Source of the DNA: a virus
Length of the DNA stretch: 44,600 bases
Reading direction: 5' to 3' (one strand)
Virus record (IMG/VR): IMGVR_UViG_3300047388_000268
Location: 1-44,600 of that record
The translations under genes were made by a program, and so were the position numbers. Shown in pieces: positions 29,687 through 38,442 of this stretch. The notes below the pieces were generated by a model. The model had not been told where the DNA came from. It ran no database searches and worked only from the letters and a program-made list of their open reading frames with translations. Positions within the stretch are counted from its first letter, which is position 1. Every line of letters starts with the position of its first letter.

Positions 29687-30091
29687 CTAGGCGTTGCCGT
29701 CTGTCAGCGTAAACGCCGTGATGCTCACCGTCTGGCCGGCGACGAGCGTCGCGTTGTCGAGCTGCAGGTCGCCCGTGCCCTGGCCGACTGTGCCTTGCAT
29801 TTCACAGACGGTGCCCGCCGTGTTGTGGATGCGGAAATGAGCGGCGGTGCCGCTCGCGTCGGCGCTCACGTCCTGCCACGGCCCGCCGGCAATCGACTTC
29901 ACGCCGCCCGATGCCGCGGCCATCCAGTCCGATGGCAAGTTGATCGTCGCAAGCACGGTGCCCACGTTCGCCGCCGCGCAGTTGGCGGGCGGCGCAAGCG
30001 TGCGAATGGTCATGAGCGGCGCGGTGCCGAGTTGCGTTTCGATTGCTTCAAGTCTCAAGTTGCGCGTGAGCACGCCTAGTTGAACGGCCAT
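29687..30091 (-). CDS. Tail-associated protein, 134 aa
   Basis: Not recognised as a named family. A helical start (LTRNLRLEAIETQLG) is followed by beta-rich sequence (GTVLATINLPSDWM, AAHFRIHNTAGTVCEMQG, QTVSITAFTLTDGNA), similar to proteins of unknown role that accompany fibre genes in alphaproteobacterial phages. Possibly a fibre adaptor or chaperone. Confidence 0.75.
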   Translation of the reverse strand: MAVQLGVLTRNLRLEAIETQLGTAPLMTIRTLAPPANCAAANVGTVLATINLPSDWMAAASGGVKSIAGGPWQDVSADASGTAAHFRIHNTAGTVCEMQGTVGQGTGDLQLDNATLVAGQTVSITAFTLTDGNA

Positions 30092-30105
30092 GCGTCAATC
30101 CCCTT

Positions 30106-30477
30106 TTACGAAAGCGGTTGCGGATTGAAGCACCGCACGAACGTCGCCTGCAGCGTGCCGACAATGCCGTTCTGCAGATTTTTGTCGGCGATGGTCGACG
30201 ACCACGCGTCGACGGTGACAAATACATCGGCGCTGGCGTCGGGCGGCCGCATGTAAAAACCCGCCGTTGCGTTGGCGACCAGAAAGTCGTCGTAGGCTTG
30301 AAGCTCGGCAGGCGACGTGAAGGGAAACGCCAGCGACCAGCTTGGGCGCACCGGGTTGAGCCCGCGCGTCGCGCGATGCACGTAACCGTCGCCCAGGGCG
30401 ACAGTATCGACGGCCAGCGCCGTGCTGCGCGCCGCGCCAGGCATCGGACACCACGACCAATAGGGAGTGTTTGCCAT
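30106..30477 (-). CDS. Minor tail protein (lambda gpM-like)
   Basis: 123 residues: LGDGYVHRATRGLNPVRP, ADVFVTVDAWSSTIADKNL, GTLQATFVRCFNPQPLS, the normal M position right after the tape measure. Over half the residues match the C-terminal part of the 392-residue protein at 26695-27873, so one arose by duplication. Confidence 0.88.
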   Translation of the reverse strand: MANTPYWSWCPMPGAARSTALAVDTVALGDGYVHRATRGLNPVRPSWSLAFPFTSPAELQAYDDFLVANATAGFYMRPPDASADVFVTVDAWSSTIADKNLQNGIVGTLQATFVRCFNPQPLS

Positions 30478-30484
30478 TGCAGCC

Positions 30485-32497
30485 TCACGCGCTCAGGCGG
30501 CTATAAAGCGTGCCGCCCGGCCGCTTCTCGTTGTTGATGACGCTGACCACGGCCTGCTTCACGCGACGGCCGAATTCCATCGCCTGGTTGGGATCGGTGC
30601 CGCTGCCGCCGCTGCCGCCCATGTCGACGTTGACGGTGACGCCGCCGCTGGTGGCGCTGGCCTGGCTCGACGGCACGATGTTGCCGGCGGCGCTCGGCAC
30701 GAACATCTCCGGGCCTTGCTCGCCGACGAGGTAGGACTGGCCGGCGCTCACCGGGCCGCCGGCCGCCCTTGTGCCAGCAACCGGAACGAGCCCCATGATC
30801 GCGTCGGCGCCGCCGGCACCGCCGCCTATCGCGCCGAAGATCGCCTTGAACGCCGCTGAAGCCGCTGCCTGCAACGCGATCTGCGCCAGCATGTTGGCGA
30901 AGTCGGCGGCGATCTGCTGGAAGCTCTTCTGGCTCTGGCCCTCCAGCGCCTTCAGCCCTTCCATCATGGAACTGGTAAGCCCGCTGAATATCTGCTCGCC
31001 TGCCGAGTAGAGATCGTTGGCGCGACTGTAGGCATTGGCGGCATGCGCGAAGCCGGCGGCGAGCGATCCCAGGTCGTCGTCGTAGCGCTGCGCGGCGAGG
31101 GCGGCCTGCTGGATCGCCTCGGTGCCCTCCTTGGTCGCGCGGTTTGCTTCGGTCTGATTGATCCGGTGCGTGTCGAGCTGCAGGGCGAGGTCTTTGTGCA
31201 GCTTGGTCAGCGCCACCGTGCCGTCGCCGTATTTCTTATCGGTTTCGACCGCGGCGATGTTGACGTCGAGTAGCTTTTGTTCGGCGGCGCGCTGTGTCTC
31301 GGCCGCCGTGACGGCTTCAGTCAATCGCTTTTTCTGATCATCGCTGATCTGGATGTGCTTGGCTTCCAGCTTGCCGGTGATGTCGTCGACCTGCTGCTGC
31401 ACCGTCACTTGGCGCTTGAGGTCTTCGATGGCCTGATTGTTATTTTCGCTGATTGTCTTTTGTGCCTTGGTCGCAGCATCAGCCAGCGCGTTGTAGCGCC
31501 TGATCTGGGCCTCGATGGAGTCGGAGTCGGCGGCACCACCGCCACCACCGCCGCCCTTTGGCGGTGCGTTGGCCCCGCCCGCGTCGAAGCCGAGCGGCAC
31601 GCCGAGGCCCTGTTGCGTGCCGTAGCGCCTGCCCAGCGCCTGCTGTGTCGCCTGTTGCTGGCGCGCCGCCTCGGCCGCCGTGGTGGCGTTGCCTTGCGCG
31701 TCGAACATGCCGAACGCGCCGCCCGCGCCGGTCGGCGGAGTCGGCTGATTTTGTCCGGTGTTGTAGCCGCGCGCCTTGGCGGCGTCGCGAGCCATCTGCT
31801 CCAGCGCACTACCTGAAACCGTGGCCTGCGTCGCGACCTTCGCCAGCCAGTTATATAGATCGACCGTCGCAGCGATGACGAGCCGAAGGCCATTCGCCGT
31901 GGCCACAAGCTGGATCACAAAACCTTTTGCGAGGGCATCGACTGCGTTGTTGATGGCGGGCACGAGCTTTTCCAGCCAGTCGAAGAGTCCGTTCGCCTCC
32001 TTGCTGGCCCAGTCCATCACGCTGCTGTCGCCCGGCCGCTGCGTCAGTTCGAGGTAAAGATTGTGCAGGCGTTGCCCCAGCACAAAGCTCTTAGCGCTGA
32101 AGTCCTCGCTCGCGTCCTGAGCCTTTTGCACGCGCGCGAGATAATCCTGGGTCCACTCGACGCCGGCCGCCTTATAAAGCTCGGCGAGTCTTACACTTTC
32201 TTCAGTGAGACCGCGCGTCGAACGCGCAGCCGCATCGGTACGCAGCGAATACGCGGCCAGGGCCTCGCCCGACTTCTGCATCTGGTCGTTGAAGGCGATG
32301 GCCTGCTTGATCGCCTCGCCAATCGCCAGCGCGCCGCCGACGCGCGTCGCCAGCGCGATGAAGCCCTGGACGCTCTGGCCAGCCTTGCTGATGCTCTGCG
32401 CCCAGCTTTCGATGTCCTTTTGGCTCTTGCCCATGTTCGCCGAGAATTCGGCGAAGTCGGCGACGAATTTTACGAGGACGTCGCCGATGGCAGCCAT
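30485..32497 (-). CDS. Tape measure protein (lambda gpH-like)
   Basis: 670 residues. Long helical/coiled-coil stretches (DLKRQVTVQQQVDDITGKLE, LTEAVTAAETQRAAEQKLL), a Gly-rich linker (PPKGGGGGGGAADSDS), a C-terminal hydrophobic region (FANMLAQIALQAAASAAFKA) and the family motif AGGPVSAGQSYLVGEQGPEM. Sets tail length; at 0.15 nm per residue the tail would be about 100 nm, shorter than lambda. This size fits a siphovirus. Confidence 0.93.
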   Translation of the reverse strand: MAAIGDVLVKFVADFAEFSANMGKSQKDIESWAQSISKAGQSVQGFIALATRVGGALAIGEAIKQAIAFNDQMQKSGEALAAYSLRTDAAARSTRGLTEESVRLAELYKAAGVEWTQDYLARVQKAQDASEDFSAKSFVLGQRLHNLYLELTQRPGDSSVMDWASKEANGLFDWLEKLVPAINNAVDALAKGFVIQLVATANGLRLVIAATVDLYNWLAKVATQATVSGSALEQMARDAAKARGYNTGQNQPTPPTGAGGAFGMFDAQGNATTAAEAARQQQATQQALGRRYGTQQGLGVPLGFDAGGANAPPKGGGGGGGAADSDSIEAQIRRYNALADAATKAQKTISENNNQAIEDLKRQVTVQQQVDDITGKLEAKHIQISDDQKKRLTEAVTAAETQRAAEQKLLDVNIAAVETDKKYGDGTVALTKLHKDLALQLDTHRINQTEANRATKEGTEAIQQAALAAQRYDDDLGSLAAGFAHAANAYSRANDLYSAGEQIFSGLTSSMMEGLKALEGQSQKSFQQIAADFANMLAQIALQAAASAAFKAIFGAIGGGAGGADAIMGLVPVAGTRAAGGPVSAGQSYLVGEQGPEMFVPSAAGNIVPSSQASATSGGVTVNVDMGGSGGSGTDPNQAMEFGRRVKQAVVSVINNEKRPGGTLYSRLSA

Positions 32498-32500
32498 GGG

Positions 32501-32803
32501 CTATTCTCCCCGCCATTGCGCGCGCAGCCGGTCGATCTCGGGCACGGGCTCGTCAGCCGGCCGCTCGGTGCGGTCACGGATCACGTAGAAGTCGGACGGC
32601 AGCACGGGCGCACTTTCGGGCGCGCGGTTTAGGTTCACCATCGCTGACAGGATCATGCCGTTATGGATGTCAGCGAGCCGGTCGGGCAGCGGCTCGTTGG
32701 TCGCGTCGAACCACTGCCAGTTGCGCAACTCGCGCAGTGACATCGTGCCTTCGATTTCCGCTACGGTCTTGTGCAGCGCCATTGCCAGCCGGTGCAGGAA
32801 CAC
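32501..32803 (-). CDS. Tail assembly chaperone, T-like (DUF4035)
   Basis: 100 residues with MSLRELRNWQWFDATNEPLP, the DUF4035/minor tail protein T signature. Reading backwards the same frame stays open, without stops, well into the G-like gene and is -1 relative to it. In lambda the G and T frames are joined by a programmed -1 frameshift; the same may happen here, with CCCTTCC before the G stop as a non-canonical slip site. Independent GTG start at 32803 is the alternative. Confidence 0.82.
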   Translation of the reverse strand: MFLHRLAMALHKTVAEIEGTMSLRELRNWQWFDATNEPLPDRLADIHNGMILSAMVNLNRAPESAPVLPSDFYVIRDRTERPADEPVPEIDRLRAQWRGE

Positions 32804-32814
32804 CCGCGCCGGCT

Positions 32815-33147
32815 TCAGTGGGAAGGGTGCGGCGCTCCGGCGTCGAGCCCGTTGGCAGGCGGCAGCGGTGCATCGGGGTCGACGTCCTGCAGGCCGTTTT
32901 CAAACGCAGCCTTGGCCGCCAGGCGCTGCAGCGCCAGCCAGTGACGCAGCGGCTGGCCGCGGACCTCGGCGACGCTGGCGAAGACGCGCTCCTTGGTGTC
33001 CGACCACTGCATGGTGGCGACCAGCAGGCCGTAGCGCCCGGCCCGTGCGTCGCCGGCCGCCATGATGTCGATGATCGGCTCGCCTTCCTCGATTGTGAGG
33101 TTGCGGAAGCTGACGGGCCTGCCGTCCCAGATATCGCGCTCGCTCAT
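32815..33147 (-). CDS. Tail assembly chaperone, G-like
   Basis: 110 residues (IWDGRPVSFRNLTIEEGEPI, GRYGLLVATMQWSDTKERVF) in the position of lambda gpG between tube and tape measure. It should coat the tape measure protein during tail assembly. ATG start overlaps the tube gene stop (ATGA). Confidence 0.82.
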   Translation of the reverse strand: MSERDIWDGRPVSFRNLTIEEGEPIIDIMAAGDARAGRYGLLVATMQWSDTKERVFASVAEVRGQPLRHWLALQRLAAKAAFENGLQDVDPDAPLPPANGLDAGAPHPSH

Positions 33148-33881
33148 GCTGCCATCGCCGGCTGGTTAGTCTGCGGCCTGGGCGACATGAACGCCTGCTC
33201 GCCGACCAGCGGCACAAAGCCCGGCGCGGGCGTCTTGTAGAAGTTGACGCGGCCGTCGATCTGGCCGCCGATGGTGTTCGCCACCGCGACGTTGATGCCG
33301 AGCGTCACGTCGTAGGTGTTGACGATGGCCATGAAGCTGAAGCCGCAGCCGTCGGGCAGGCGCACATCGAGCACCACGTCCTCGCCCGAGCGGTAGGCAT
33401 CGCGGGCGCGCGCGAGCGCCATGTCCTGGCAGTCGTAGAAGCCCGCCGCGGTCCACGTGCCAATCGCCGGCAGCCCGGCGACGATGCGGTGCGCGACATC
33501 GCACAGCGTGGTGACGTCGATGGTGGCACCGGCCGGCTGGTTGGCGGTGAAGGTGCTGCGACACAACTCGAGAAACTTGGGCACCTCGATGGTGCCCGGC
33601 GGCGTGCCCGTCGTGTTGATGACGTTCGCCTCGCGCGAGGTGTCGCTGTCTTCCAGCGTCAGCGCGCCTGCTGCTACCGCCGAGACCTTGAACGGCATGC
33701 CCTCGATGCTGTTCCAGCCCGTGTTGCGCGGCACGATGATGTCGCCGACCACGGGCGCGCCCGCGCCGGTCGCCACGGTGAGCACGCACGGCTTGGCCTT
33801 GGTCGCGCTGACAATGTCGATTGGAACCAAAACGCTGGCGTCGTCGATCATGATGATGGTGCCCTGAGACGAGATGCGCAT
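33144..33881 (-). CDS. Major tail tube protein (lambda gpV-like)
   Basis: 245 residues. AGGAGG precedes ATG at 33881. The beta-rich sequence (GDIIVPRNTGWNSIEGMPFK, AHRIVAGLPAIGTWTAAGFYD, GFSFMAIVNTYDVTLGINV) and location match tail tube proteins. C-terminus lacks a clear Ig-like extension as in lambda V. Polymerises to form the tube. Confidence 0.88.
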   Translation of the reverse strand: MRISSQGTIIMIDDASVLVPIDIVSATKAKPCVLTVATGAGAPVVGDIIVPRNTGWNSIEGMPFKVSAVAAGALTLEDSDTSREANVINTTGTPPGTIEVPKFLELCRSTFTANQPAGATIDVTTLCDVAHRIVAGLPAIGTWTAAGFYDCQDMALARARDAYRSGEDVVLDVRLPDGCGFSFMAIVNTYDVTLGINVAVANTIGGQIDGRVNFYKTPAPGFVPLVGEQAFMSPRPQTNQPAMAA

Positions 33882-33892
33882 GACAAGTCCTC

Positions 33893-34489
33893 CTAGCGTT
33901 TGGGCATGGCGCTCACCGCCGCGTCGATGAGCTTTTTGATGGTGTCGCGGCACGTGTTGATGGCGTCGACGGCGGTGGCGTCGAATGACGGCTTGAGCCA
34001 CGGCATCGGCCTGATGCCGCCGCGCGACGGTGCCGCTTCCCAGCGGGCGCGGGCTTTCAGCGAGCGCGGCCGCTGGCTCTTACCCCTCGGCGTGCGCACC
34101 GACTTGCGCTGCTTCGTTCCGCGTTCGAGGAAGAGCCACCAATACGCGGTCTGCCTGACGTCGACCTTTTTCCGCGCTCCCGCCCGGCGCTTGCGCACCA
34201 TCGCCTTGAACGGCGTCTCAGCGCCCGCGATGCTTTGGGGATATTCGACGACGTAGGCTTTGAGCTCGTCGGCCTTCGGGTCGTGCTGCACGGCGACCGA
34301 CAGCCCTTGCCGGATGGCGCCCGTGATGCGCTTGAAGCCGGTCGTGTAGGTCGCGCCGCGCATCGCGTCGGCGATCACCCAGCCCGCCTCGCGCAGCGCC
34401 TTGCCGGCAAGCTCCTGCTGGGTTTGCGTGTCGAGCTTTTTCAGGTTGTCGAGGCACTGCCTGAGCCCCGTGACTTCGACGCCGGCCAT
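33893..34489 (-). CDS. HK97 gp10-like tail/neck completion protein
   Basis: 198 residues. GLRQCLDNLKKLDTQTQQEL then ALREAGWVIADAMRGATYT is the gp10-like N-terminal helix pattern; a basic middle (RKRRAGARKKVDVRQTAYWW), a FLERGTKQRK segment and a C-terminal helix complete the family look. Acts in head-tail completion. ATG at 34489, two bases after the previous stop. Confidence 0.82.
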   Translation of the reverse strand: MAGVEVTGLRQCLDNLKKLDTQTQQELAGKALREAGWVIADAMRGATYTTGFKRITGAIRQGLSVAVQHDPKADELKAYVVEYPQSIAGAETPFKAMVRKRRAGARKKVDVRQTAYWWLFLERGTKQRKSVRTPRGKSQRPRSLKARARWEAAPSRGGIRPMPWLKPSFDATAVDAINTCRDTIKKLIDAAVSAMPKR

Positions 34490-34491
34490 CG

Positions 34492-34968
34492 CTACGGCAC
34501 CGGCAAGGGTGGCGGCGGCGTGTCGGGAAAGCCCGGCCAGTTGCCGTAGCCTGGTCCGCTCGCGTCGCGCCGCGTCTGGAACGTGTAGCGGGCGGTCAGC
34601 GAGACCTGCCACCACTCGCCGGTCGCCGCCGGGTCCATGTCGTGCGGGCCGTCGACCTGCAGCACCAGCAAGCCGTTCGCGCGATAGCCGTGAAAGACGG
34701 TGCGCACATAGTCGACCGCCTGGTCGAGCGCCGCCGGCCCGCTGCCCGAGCGGGTGAACAGGCCGATCAGGAACGTGCCGCTCTCTTCGACCCACGGCTG
34801 GCTGCCCAGCGTGACGTCGGTGCGCTGCTCGGGTTGCACCACCGTCGCCGCCCACGGGTCGGGCGCGTCGTTCACGTCGAGCGGATTGTTGACGGCTTCA
34901 ATGTAGGTAATCACGGAAGTCGGGATCGCGGCCTGCCAGCGCGCCAGGAAGATTTCGAGCGGCGTCAT
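34492..34968 (-). CDS. Tail terminator-like protein
   Basis: 158 residues. TPLEIFLARWQAAIPTSV at the N-terminus and the strand pair EESGTFLIGLFTRSGSG / EWWQVSLTARYTFQT are typical of tail terminator (lambda gpU, DUF4128) proteins, which stop tube growth and join the tail to the head. ATGA overlap upstream. Confidence 0.78.
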   Translation of the reverse strand: MTPLEIFLARWQAAIPTSVITYIEAVNNPLDVNDAPDPWAATVVQPEQRTDVTLGSQPWVEESGTFLIGLFTRSGSGPAALDQAVDYVRTVFHGYRANGLLVLQVDGPHDMDPAATGEWWQVSLTARYTFQTRRDASGPGYGNWPGFPDTPPPPLPVP

Positions 34969-35306
34969 TGCGAGCCGCCGCGCAACAGCAGCTTGAAAAA
35001 CACCGGCGCGTCGTCGTTGGGCGAGCCGCGCCATTCCTCGACAGCGTAGGACATCGTGGCGGTGCGCAGCCGGTCGTAGCGCGCCGGGATCGGCCGCGCC
35101 GGGAACAGGGCGGCGAATTCGGCCGCGTTGACGACGGCGGCGACGTCCTGCTGCACGGCGCTGGCGAACAGGTCGTCCGAGCGCACGCCGCGGATGAAGG
35201 CGAGCAGCGCGGCCGACGCGCCGTTGCTGGGCGCATAGGTCGCCGGGCGCGCGAACAGCGTGAAGGCGAAGCGCAGCGGTCCGGCGGTGGCGTCGACGAG
35301 GTTCAT
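34965..35306 (-). CDS. Putative head closure protein
   Basis: 113 residues. The C-terminal part (YDRLRTATMSYAVEEWRGSP, VFFKLLLRGGSQ) has the strand-loop-strand form of small head-completion (stopper) proteins such as SPP1 gp16 or HK97 gp7. It sits between the head-tail connector and tail terminator, which supports this. Assignment by position and shape. Confidence 0.65.
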   Translation of the reverse strand: MNLVDATAGPLRFAFTLFARPATYAPSNGASAALLAFIRGVRSDDLFASAVQQDVAAVVNAAEFAALFPARPIPARYDRLRTATMSYAVEEWRGSPNDDAPVFFKLLLRGGSQ

Positions 35307-36115
35307 GGCGGCACGACCGCCGTCGTCACCGGGATCAGCGGCGAGCCCATCTGCACGCGCACGTCGACATAGCTGTCGAGCAGGGTGATCCACGGGCCGA
35401 GCATCGGATCGCCGCCGCCGCGGGCGCGCGAAGCGGCTTCGACGAAGGCGCCTGCGGTGTCGAGATCGACTTCGCCCACGTCGACGATGTTGATGCGCGA
35501 GATGGTGCCGCCGCCGAAGCCGCCACCGGCCTGCTGCGCGACGCGGCCCTGCCACATCGGCATGATGATGTTGAGCAGCGCCTCGTAGAGATCGCCAGGG
35601 CACTCGGTCCAGCCGGCGGTGTAGGTGATGCGGAAGGCGCCCTGGCGCAGCCAGCCGGTCACGTCATGCGCCCACGGCGCGCCGGTCGAGCCGCTCAGGC
35701 CAAACAGTTTCCCGCTCGCAGGCTCGAACATCACCTGGGTCGGGTCCAGGTCGGCGGTCTGGCCTGGCCAGCCGCTGGTGATGGCATCGATGCTGACCAC
35801 CGGAGTGTAGCGGAGGAACGGCGAGCCGATTGGCCAGTGGTCGAGCACCCACGGCTCGACGCGGTTGGAATGCTCGGCGATCAGCGTCCAGTCGTCGATG
35901 AACTGAGCCGGCGGCACCGGCAGGGCGCGGCAGCAATACTTCTCGAAGCGCGCCCACACGTTGTCGATGCGGCGCTGCAGCCAGGCGTCGTTCGTCGTGT
36001 CGGTCGGCGGGATGTTGAGATCGTCCTTGATCATGTCGAGCAGGCCCGGCGGCGCTTCTTTGGCCACGGCTTGCCCTTCGGACGCGACGAGGCGCGGCCC
36101 GTTCGGTTCGTCCAT
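35303..36115 (-). CDS. Head-tail connector (HK97 gp6-like)
   Basis: 270 residues. DMIKDDLNIPPTDTTNDAWL with QRRIDNVWARFEKYCCRAL is the typical gp6-like/DUF3199 start; the C-terminal half has FRITYTAGWTECPGDLYEAL and LLDSYVDVRVQ. It should form a ring under the portal. ATGA overlap with the next gene. Confidence 0.85.
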   Translation of the reverse strand: MDEPNGPRLVASEGQAVAKEAPPGLLDMIKDDLNIPPTDTTNDAWLQRRIDNVWARFEKYCCRALPVPPAQFIDDWTLIAEHSNRVEPWVLDHWPIGSPFLRYTPVVSIDAITSGWPGQTADLDPTQVMFEPASGKLFGLSGSTGAPWAHDVTGWLRQGAFRITYTAGWTECPGDLYEALLNIIMPMWQGRVAQQAGGGFGGGTISRINIVDVGEVDLDTAGAFVEAASRARGGGDPMLGPWITLLDSYVDVRVQMGSPLIPVTTAVVPP

Positions 36116-36130
36116 GCGGGTGCTCCGTGG

Positions 36131-36790
36131 TTAGGCAGCTTTGCCGAGATGCCTGGCGAGCGCTTCCTCGACGACGCTGAGAAGCCCAGGCCGGATCGAG
36201 CCGACGTCGCGGCCGTTCTCGGACAGCATCAGGCTCGCCTCGTCGAGCGCCCAGGTGAGGGCGCGGGCGTACTTGCCGCCGACTTTCTCCCACACGCCTT
36301 CGGCCTCGGCGCTGGTCGGGTCGATGCCGAGCGACATCTTGACCGCCGAGTGCTCGCCGTAACGGAACACGCGGTCGCCGGGCAGGTAGTTGGTCTCGGC
36401 ATTCCAGTAGCCGCGCACGATGGGCACGGCGATCTCGCGCTCTGTCTCGACCAGGCGACCGTCCGAGAGCCGCGCCATGCAGACGAACTTGTGATCGTCG
36501 ATCCAGCGCATGTCGAAGCCGGCGAGGCCCACGATCAGCGGCAGCCACGAGCCGTCATCGTCGCCGGGATGCTCGGTCGTGTCGCGGCGCGCATAGAAGA
36601 TGCCGCCGTGCGCGCGCACGACGCTTCCGGCGCCGTGCCTGCCTTCGGTCCATACCGGCGGCGGCAGGAAAGGCGGCAGCGGCTTGGCCGCAATCGCGCG
36701 CTCGATCAGCGCTTCGAGGTCGGCTCGCAGCCGGGCGAAGTGCTCCGCCATCACGTCGGCGACCAGGGCGTCGGCCTCTTCACGTGTCAT
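36131..36790 (-). CDS. Virion-region protein with CBM5/12-like modules
   Basis: 219 residues. Two carbohydrate-binding-like units (PVWTEGRHGAGSVVRAHGGI..., and GYWNAETNYLPGDRVFRYGE...VWEKVGGK) show the Trp and Gly-Asp pattern of chitin-binding type 3 modules. The N-terminal helix (EEADALVADVMAEHFARLRA) may anchor it to the head. It is encoded between portal and connector, where such proteins are seen in some alphaproteobacterial phages. Could be a decoration protein of the capsid that sticks to surface glycans. Confidence 0.7.
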   Translation of the reverse strand: MTREEADALVADVMAEHFARLRADLEALIERAIAAKPLPPFLPPPVWTEGRHGAGSVVRAHGGIFYARRDTTEHPGDDDGSWLPLIVGLAGFDMRWIDDHKFVCMARLSDGRLVETEREIAVPIVRGYWNAETNYLPGDRVFRYGEHSAVKMSLGIDPTSAEAEGVWEKVGGKYARALTWALDEASLMLSENGRDVGSIRPGLLSVVEEALARHLGKAA

Positions 36791-38226
36791 GCGGCTCTCC
36801 GTGTCAGGCGTTGGCGCACCAGCGCGCGCAGCCGCGCCGGATCGGGCGCGCTCTCGGTGGTGGCAGGCGATGGTGGCTGCTCAGGCGGCGTGGGCGTCGG
36901 CGCAGGCTCACCTGGCTGCGGGCCGCCCGGCTCGCCGGGACCAGGACCGACCGTCGATGCCGGGTCGGGCGCCGCGTCGATGGGCACGTACTGCATCTGC
37001 ACGCGCGGCACCTCGCCGCCTTCAACCGGCTCCAGTCCTTCCTGCGCCCGCACCTCGTTGATCGACTGCCAGCCGGCATTGAGTGACTGCTGATAAGCGG
37101 CATAGCGAATGTCGATCTCGGTGCGCAGCAGTTGCGTGAGGTCGAACTTGATTTCGTAGTCGAGCGGAAACTGGAACGCGCGCTCGAAGCGCTCCTCAAG
37201 CGCCTCGATGTGCGACGCGAGGCAGCCGGTGAGATAGGCGCGGGCAAGCTGCTCGCTGTTGCGGTAGGTGACTTTCGAGACGTCGCCCAGCATGAACGTC
37301 GGCACCCGGAAGACGCGGGCGACGTCCTCGACCGACCAGCGCAGTTGCTCGATCAGTTGCGCGTCCTGGGCGGTGATGGTGATCGGCTTCCAATCGAGGC
37401 CGTTCGGCAGGATCGCGACCTTGCCGTATTCGCGGCCACGATAGGCGATGTCCCATTCCTCTTTGGCCTTGCGCTTCTGCTCGTCGCCCAGGTTGATGGT
37501 CGACTGCAGGAGGCCCGAAGGCCGCGCCGAGTTGGCGAAAAACTGCTGGCTGTCCTGCAGGATTTTGATGCCGACCGCGCTCGACGCCGCGGCGGCGAAG
37601 ATGGGCGTCACGCCAACCAGCGGATAGCCCGGCAGCAGCGGCAGACGATGATGGATCATGTCGCGCTCGGGCACGACGGTGTTAGGCGCCATGCCGGCCA
37701 GGAAATCCTCGCCGCACTCGTAGAACACCGTGCCATCGAAGGCGATCATCGGCTTGACGCGATACGGGTTGAGCACATGAAGCTCGATGGTCTCGCCGCG
37801 GCCGTTGCGCTTGCCCATGTAGCAGTACGCGTTGCCCTGCAGCAGGTAGCTCTGCACGAACGCGTAAAGCAGATCGGCGTGCGTCTGATACTGGTTGGGT
37901 TCGCGGAAAAGCGCCGCATAGTAGTCGGCGCGCTGCAGCGCGCGCGCGCCGGTCTTCTGGTCAACCTTGTAAATTTCAATCGGCAGTTTGGCGACGTCGC
38001 TGGCGATGGTGTTGACGCACGCATACACCGCCGAGAACGCCACCAGTTCGAGGTGTCCTTGCGGCCCGTTGCGGTTCATCTGCCACGAGCCGAGCGGGCC
38101 GCGGTCGCCGTTGCCCCACCACGCCGGATTGGCCTGCGACGGCCACAGCCAGCCGCCGACCGCCTTCTGGTACGCCGCCGGAAACAGCGACGCCGCGACG
38201 CGGGACAGGAGCGCAGGCGCGGGCAT
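36787..38226 (-). CDS. Portal protein (HK97 family)
   Basis: 479 residues. AVYACVNTIASDVAKLPIEI, the LLYAFVQSYLLQGNAYCYMG segment, GILQ-like PSGLLQSTINLGDEQKRKAK, and the VPTFMLGDVSK segment are hallmarks of HK97-type portals. The C-terminus is Pro-rich and charged. Forms the dodecameric channel for DNA entry. ATGA overlap with the CBM-like gene. Confidence 0.95.
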   Translation of the reverse strand: MPAPALLSRVAASLFPAAYQKAVGGWLWPSQANPAWWGNGDRGPLGSWQMNRNGPQGHLELVAFSAVYACVNTIASDVAKLPIEIYKVDQKTGARALQRADYYAALFREPNQYQTHADLLYAFVQSYLLQGNAYCYMGKRNGRGETIELHVLNPYRVKPMIAFDGTVFYECGEDFLAGMAPNTVVPERDMIHHRLPLLPGYPLVGVTPIFAAAASSAVGIKILQDSQQFFANSARPSGLLQSTINLGDEQKRKAKEEWDIAYRGREYGKVAILPNGLDWKPITITAQDAQLIEQLRWSVEDVARVFRVPTFMLGDVSKVTYRNSEQLARAYLTGCLASHIEALEERFERAFQFPLDYEIKFDLTQLLRTEIDIRYAAYQQSLNAGWQSINEVRAQEGLEPVEGGEVPRVQMQYVPIDAAPDPASTVGPGPGEPGGPQPGEPAPTPTPPEQPPSPATTESAPDPARLRALVRQRLTRRAA

Positions 38227-38228
38227 GG

Positions 38229-38426
38229 TCAGCGATCCGCGCGCATGTCGCGGCGGCTGTAGCGCCGCACGAAGTTCAACGCTTCGAGGTCGAAGGCGTC
38301 GCTCGTCGTCATCACGAGCTTCTGGCCGGGCCGAACATAGACGCCGTTGTGACGAAACTGCGCGACCACCTCGACCCTGGTCTGGTCAGGCGCGAGCTTG
38401 TCATCGGCCTTGCGCTTGTCAGGCAT
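38229..38426 (-). CDS. Hypothetical protein between capsid and portal, 65 aa
   Basis: AAAGGAGC precedes the ATG at 38426. Sequence (VEVVAQFRHNGVYVRPGQKL, DAFDLEALNFVRRYSRRD) looks like a small SH3-like or beta domain; possibly a minor virion protein or head accessory. It follows a terminator after the capsid gene. Confidence 0.72.
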   Translation of the reverse strand: MPDKRKADDKLAPDQTRVEVVAQFRHNGVYVRPGQKLVMTTSDAFDLEALNFVRRYSRRDMRADR

Positions 38427-38442
38427 CGCGAAGCTCCTTTGG

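Noticed and set aside
35666-37093. 475-codon plus-strand open frame across connector, CBM-like and portal genes
   Set aside because: Antisense to three well supported minus-strand genes, with low-complexity Arg/Ala product and crossing their boundaries.
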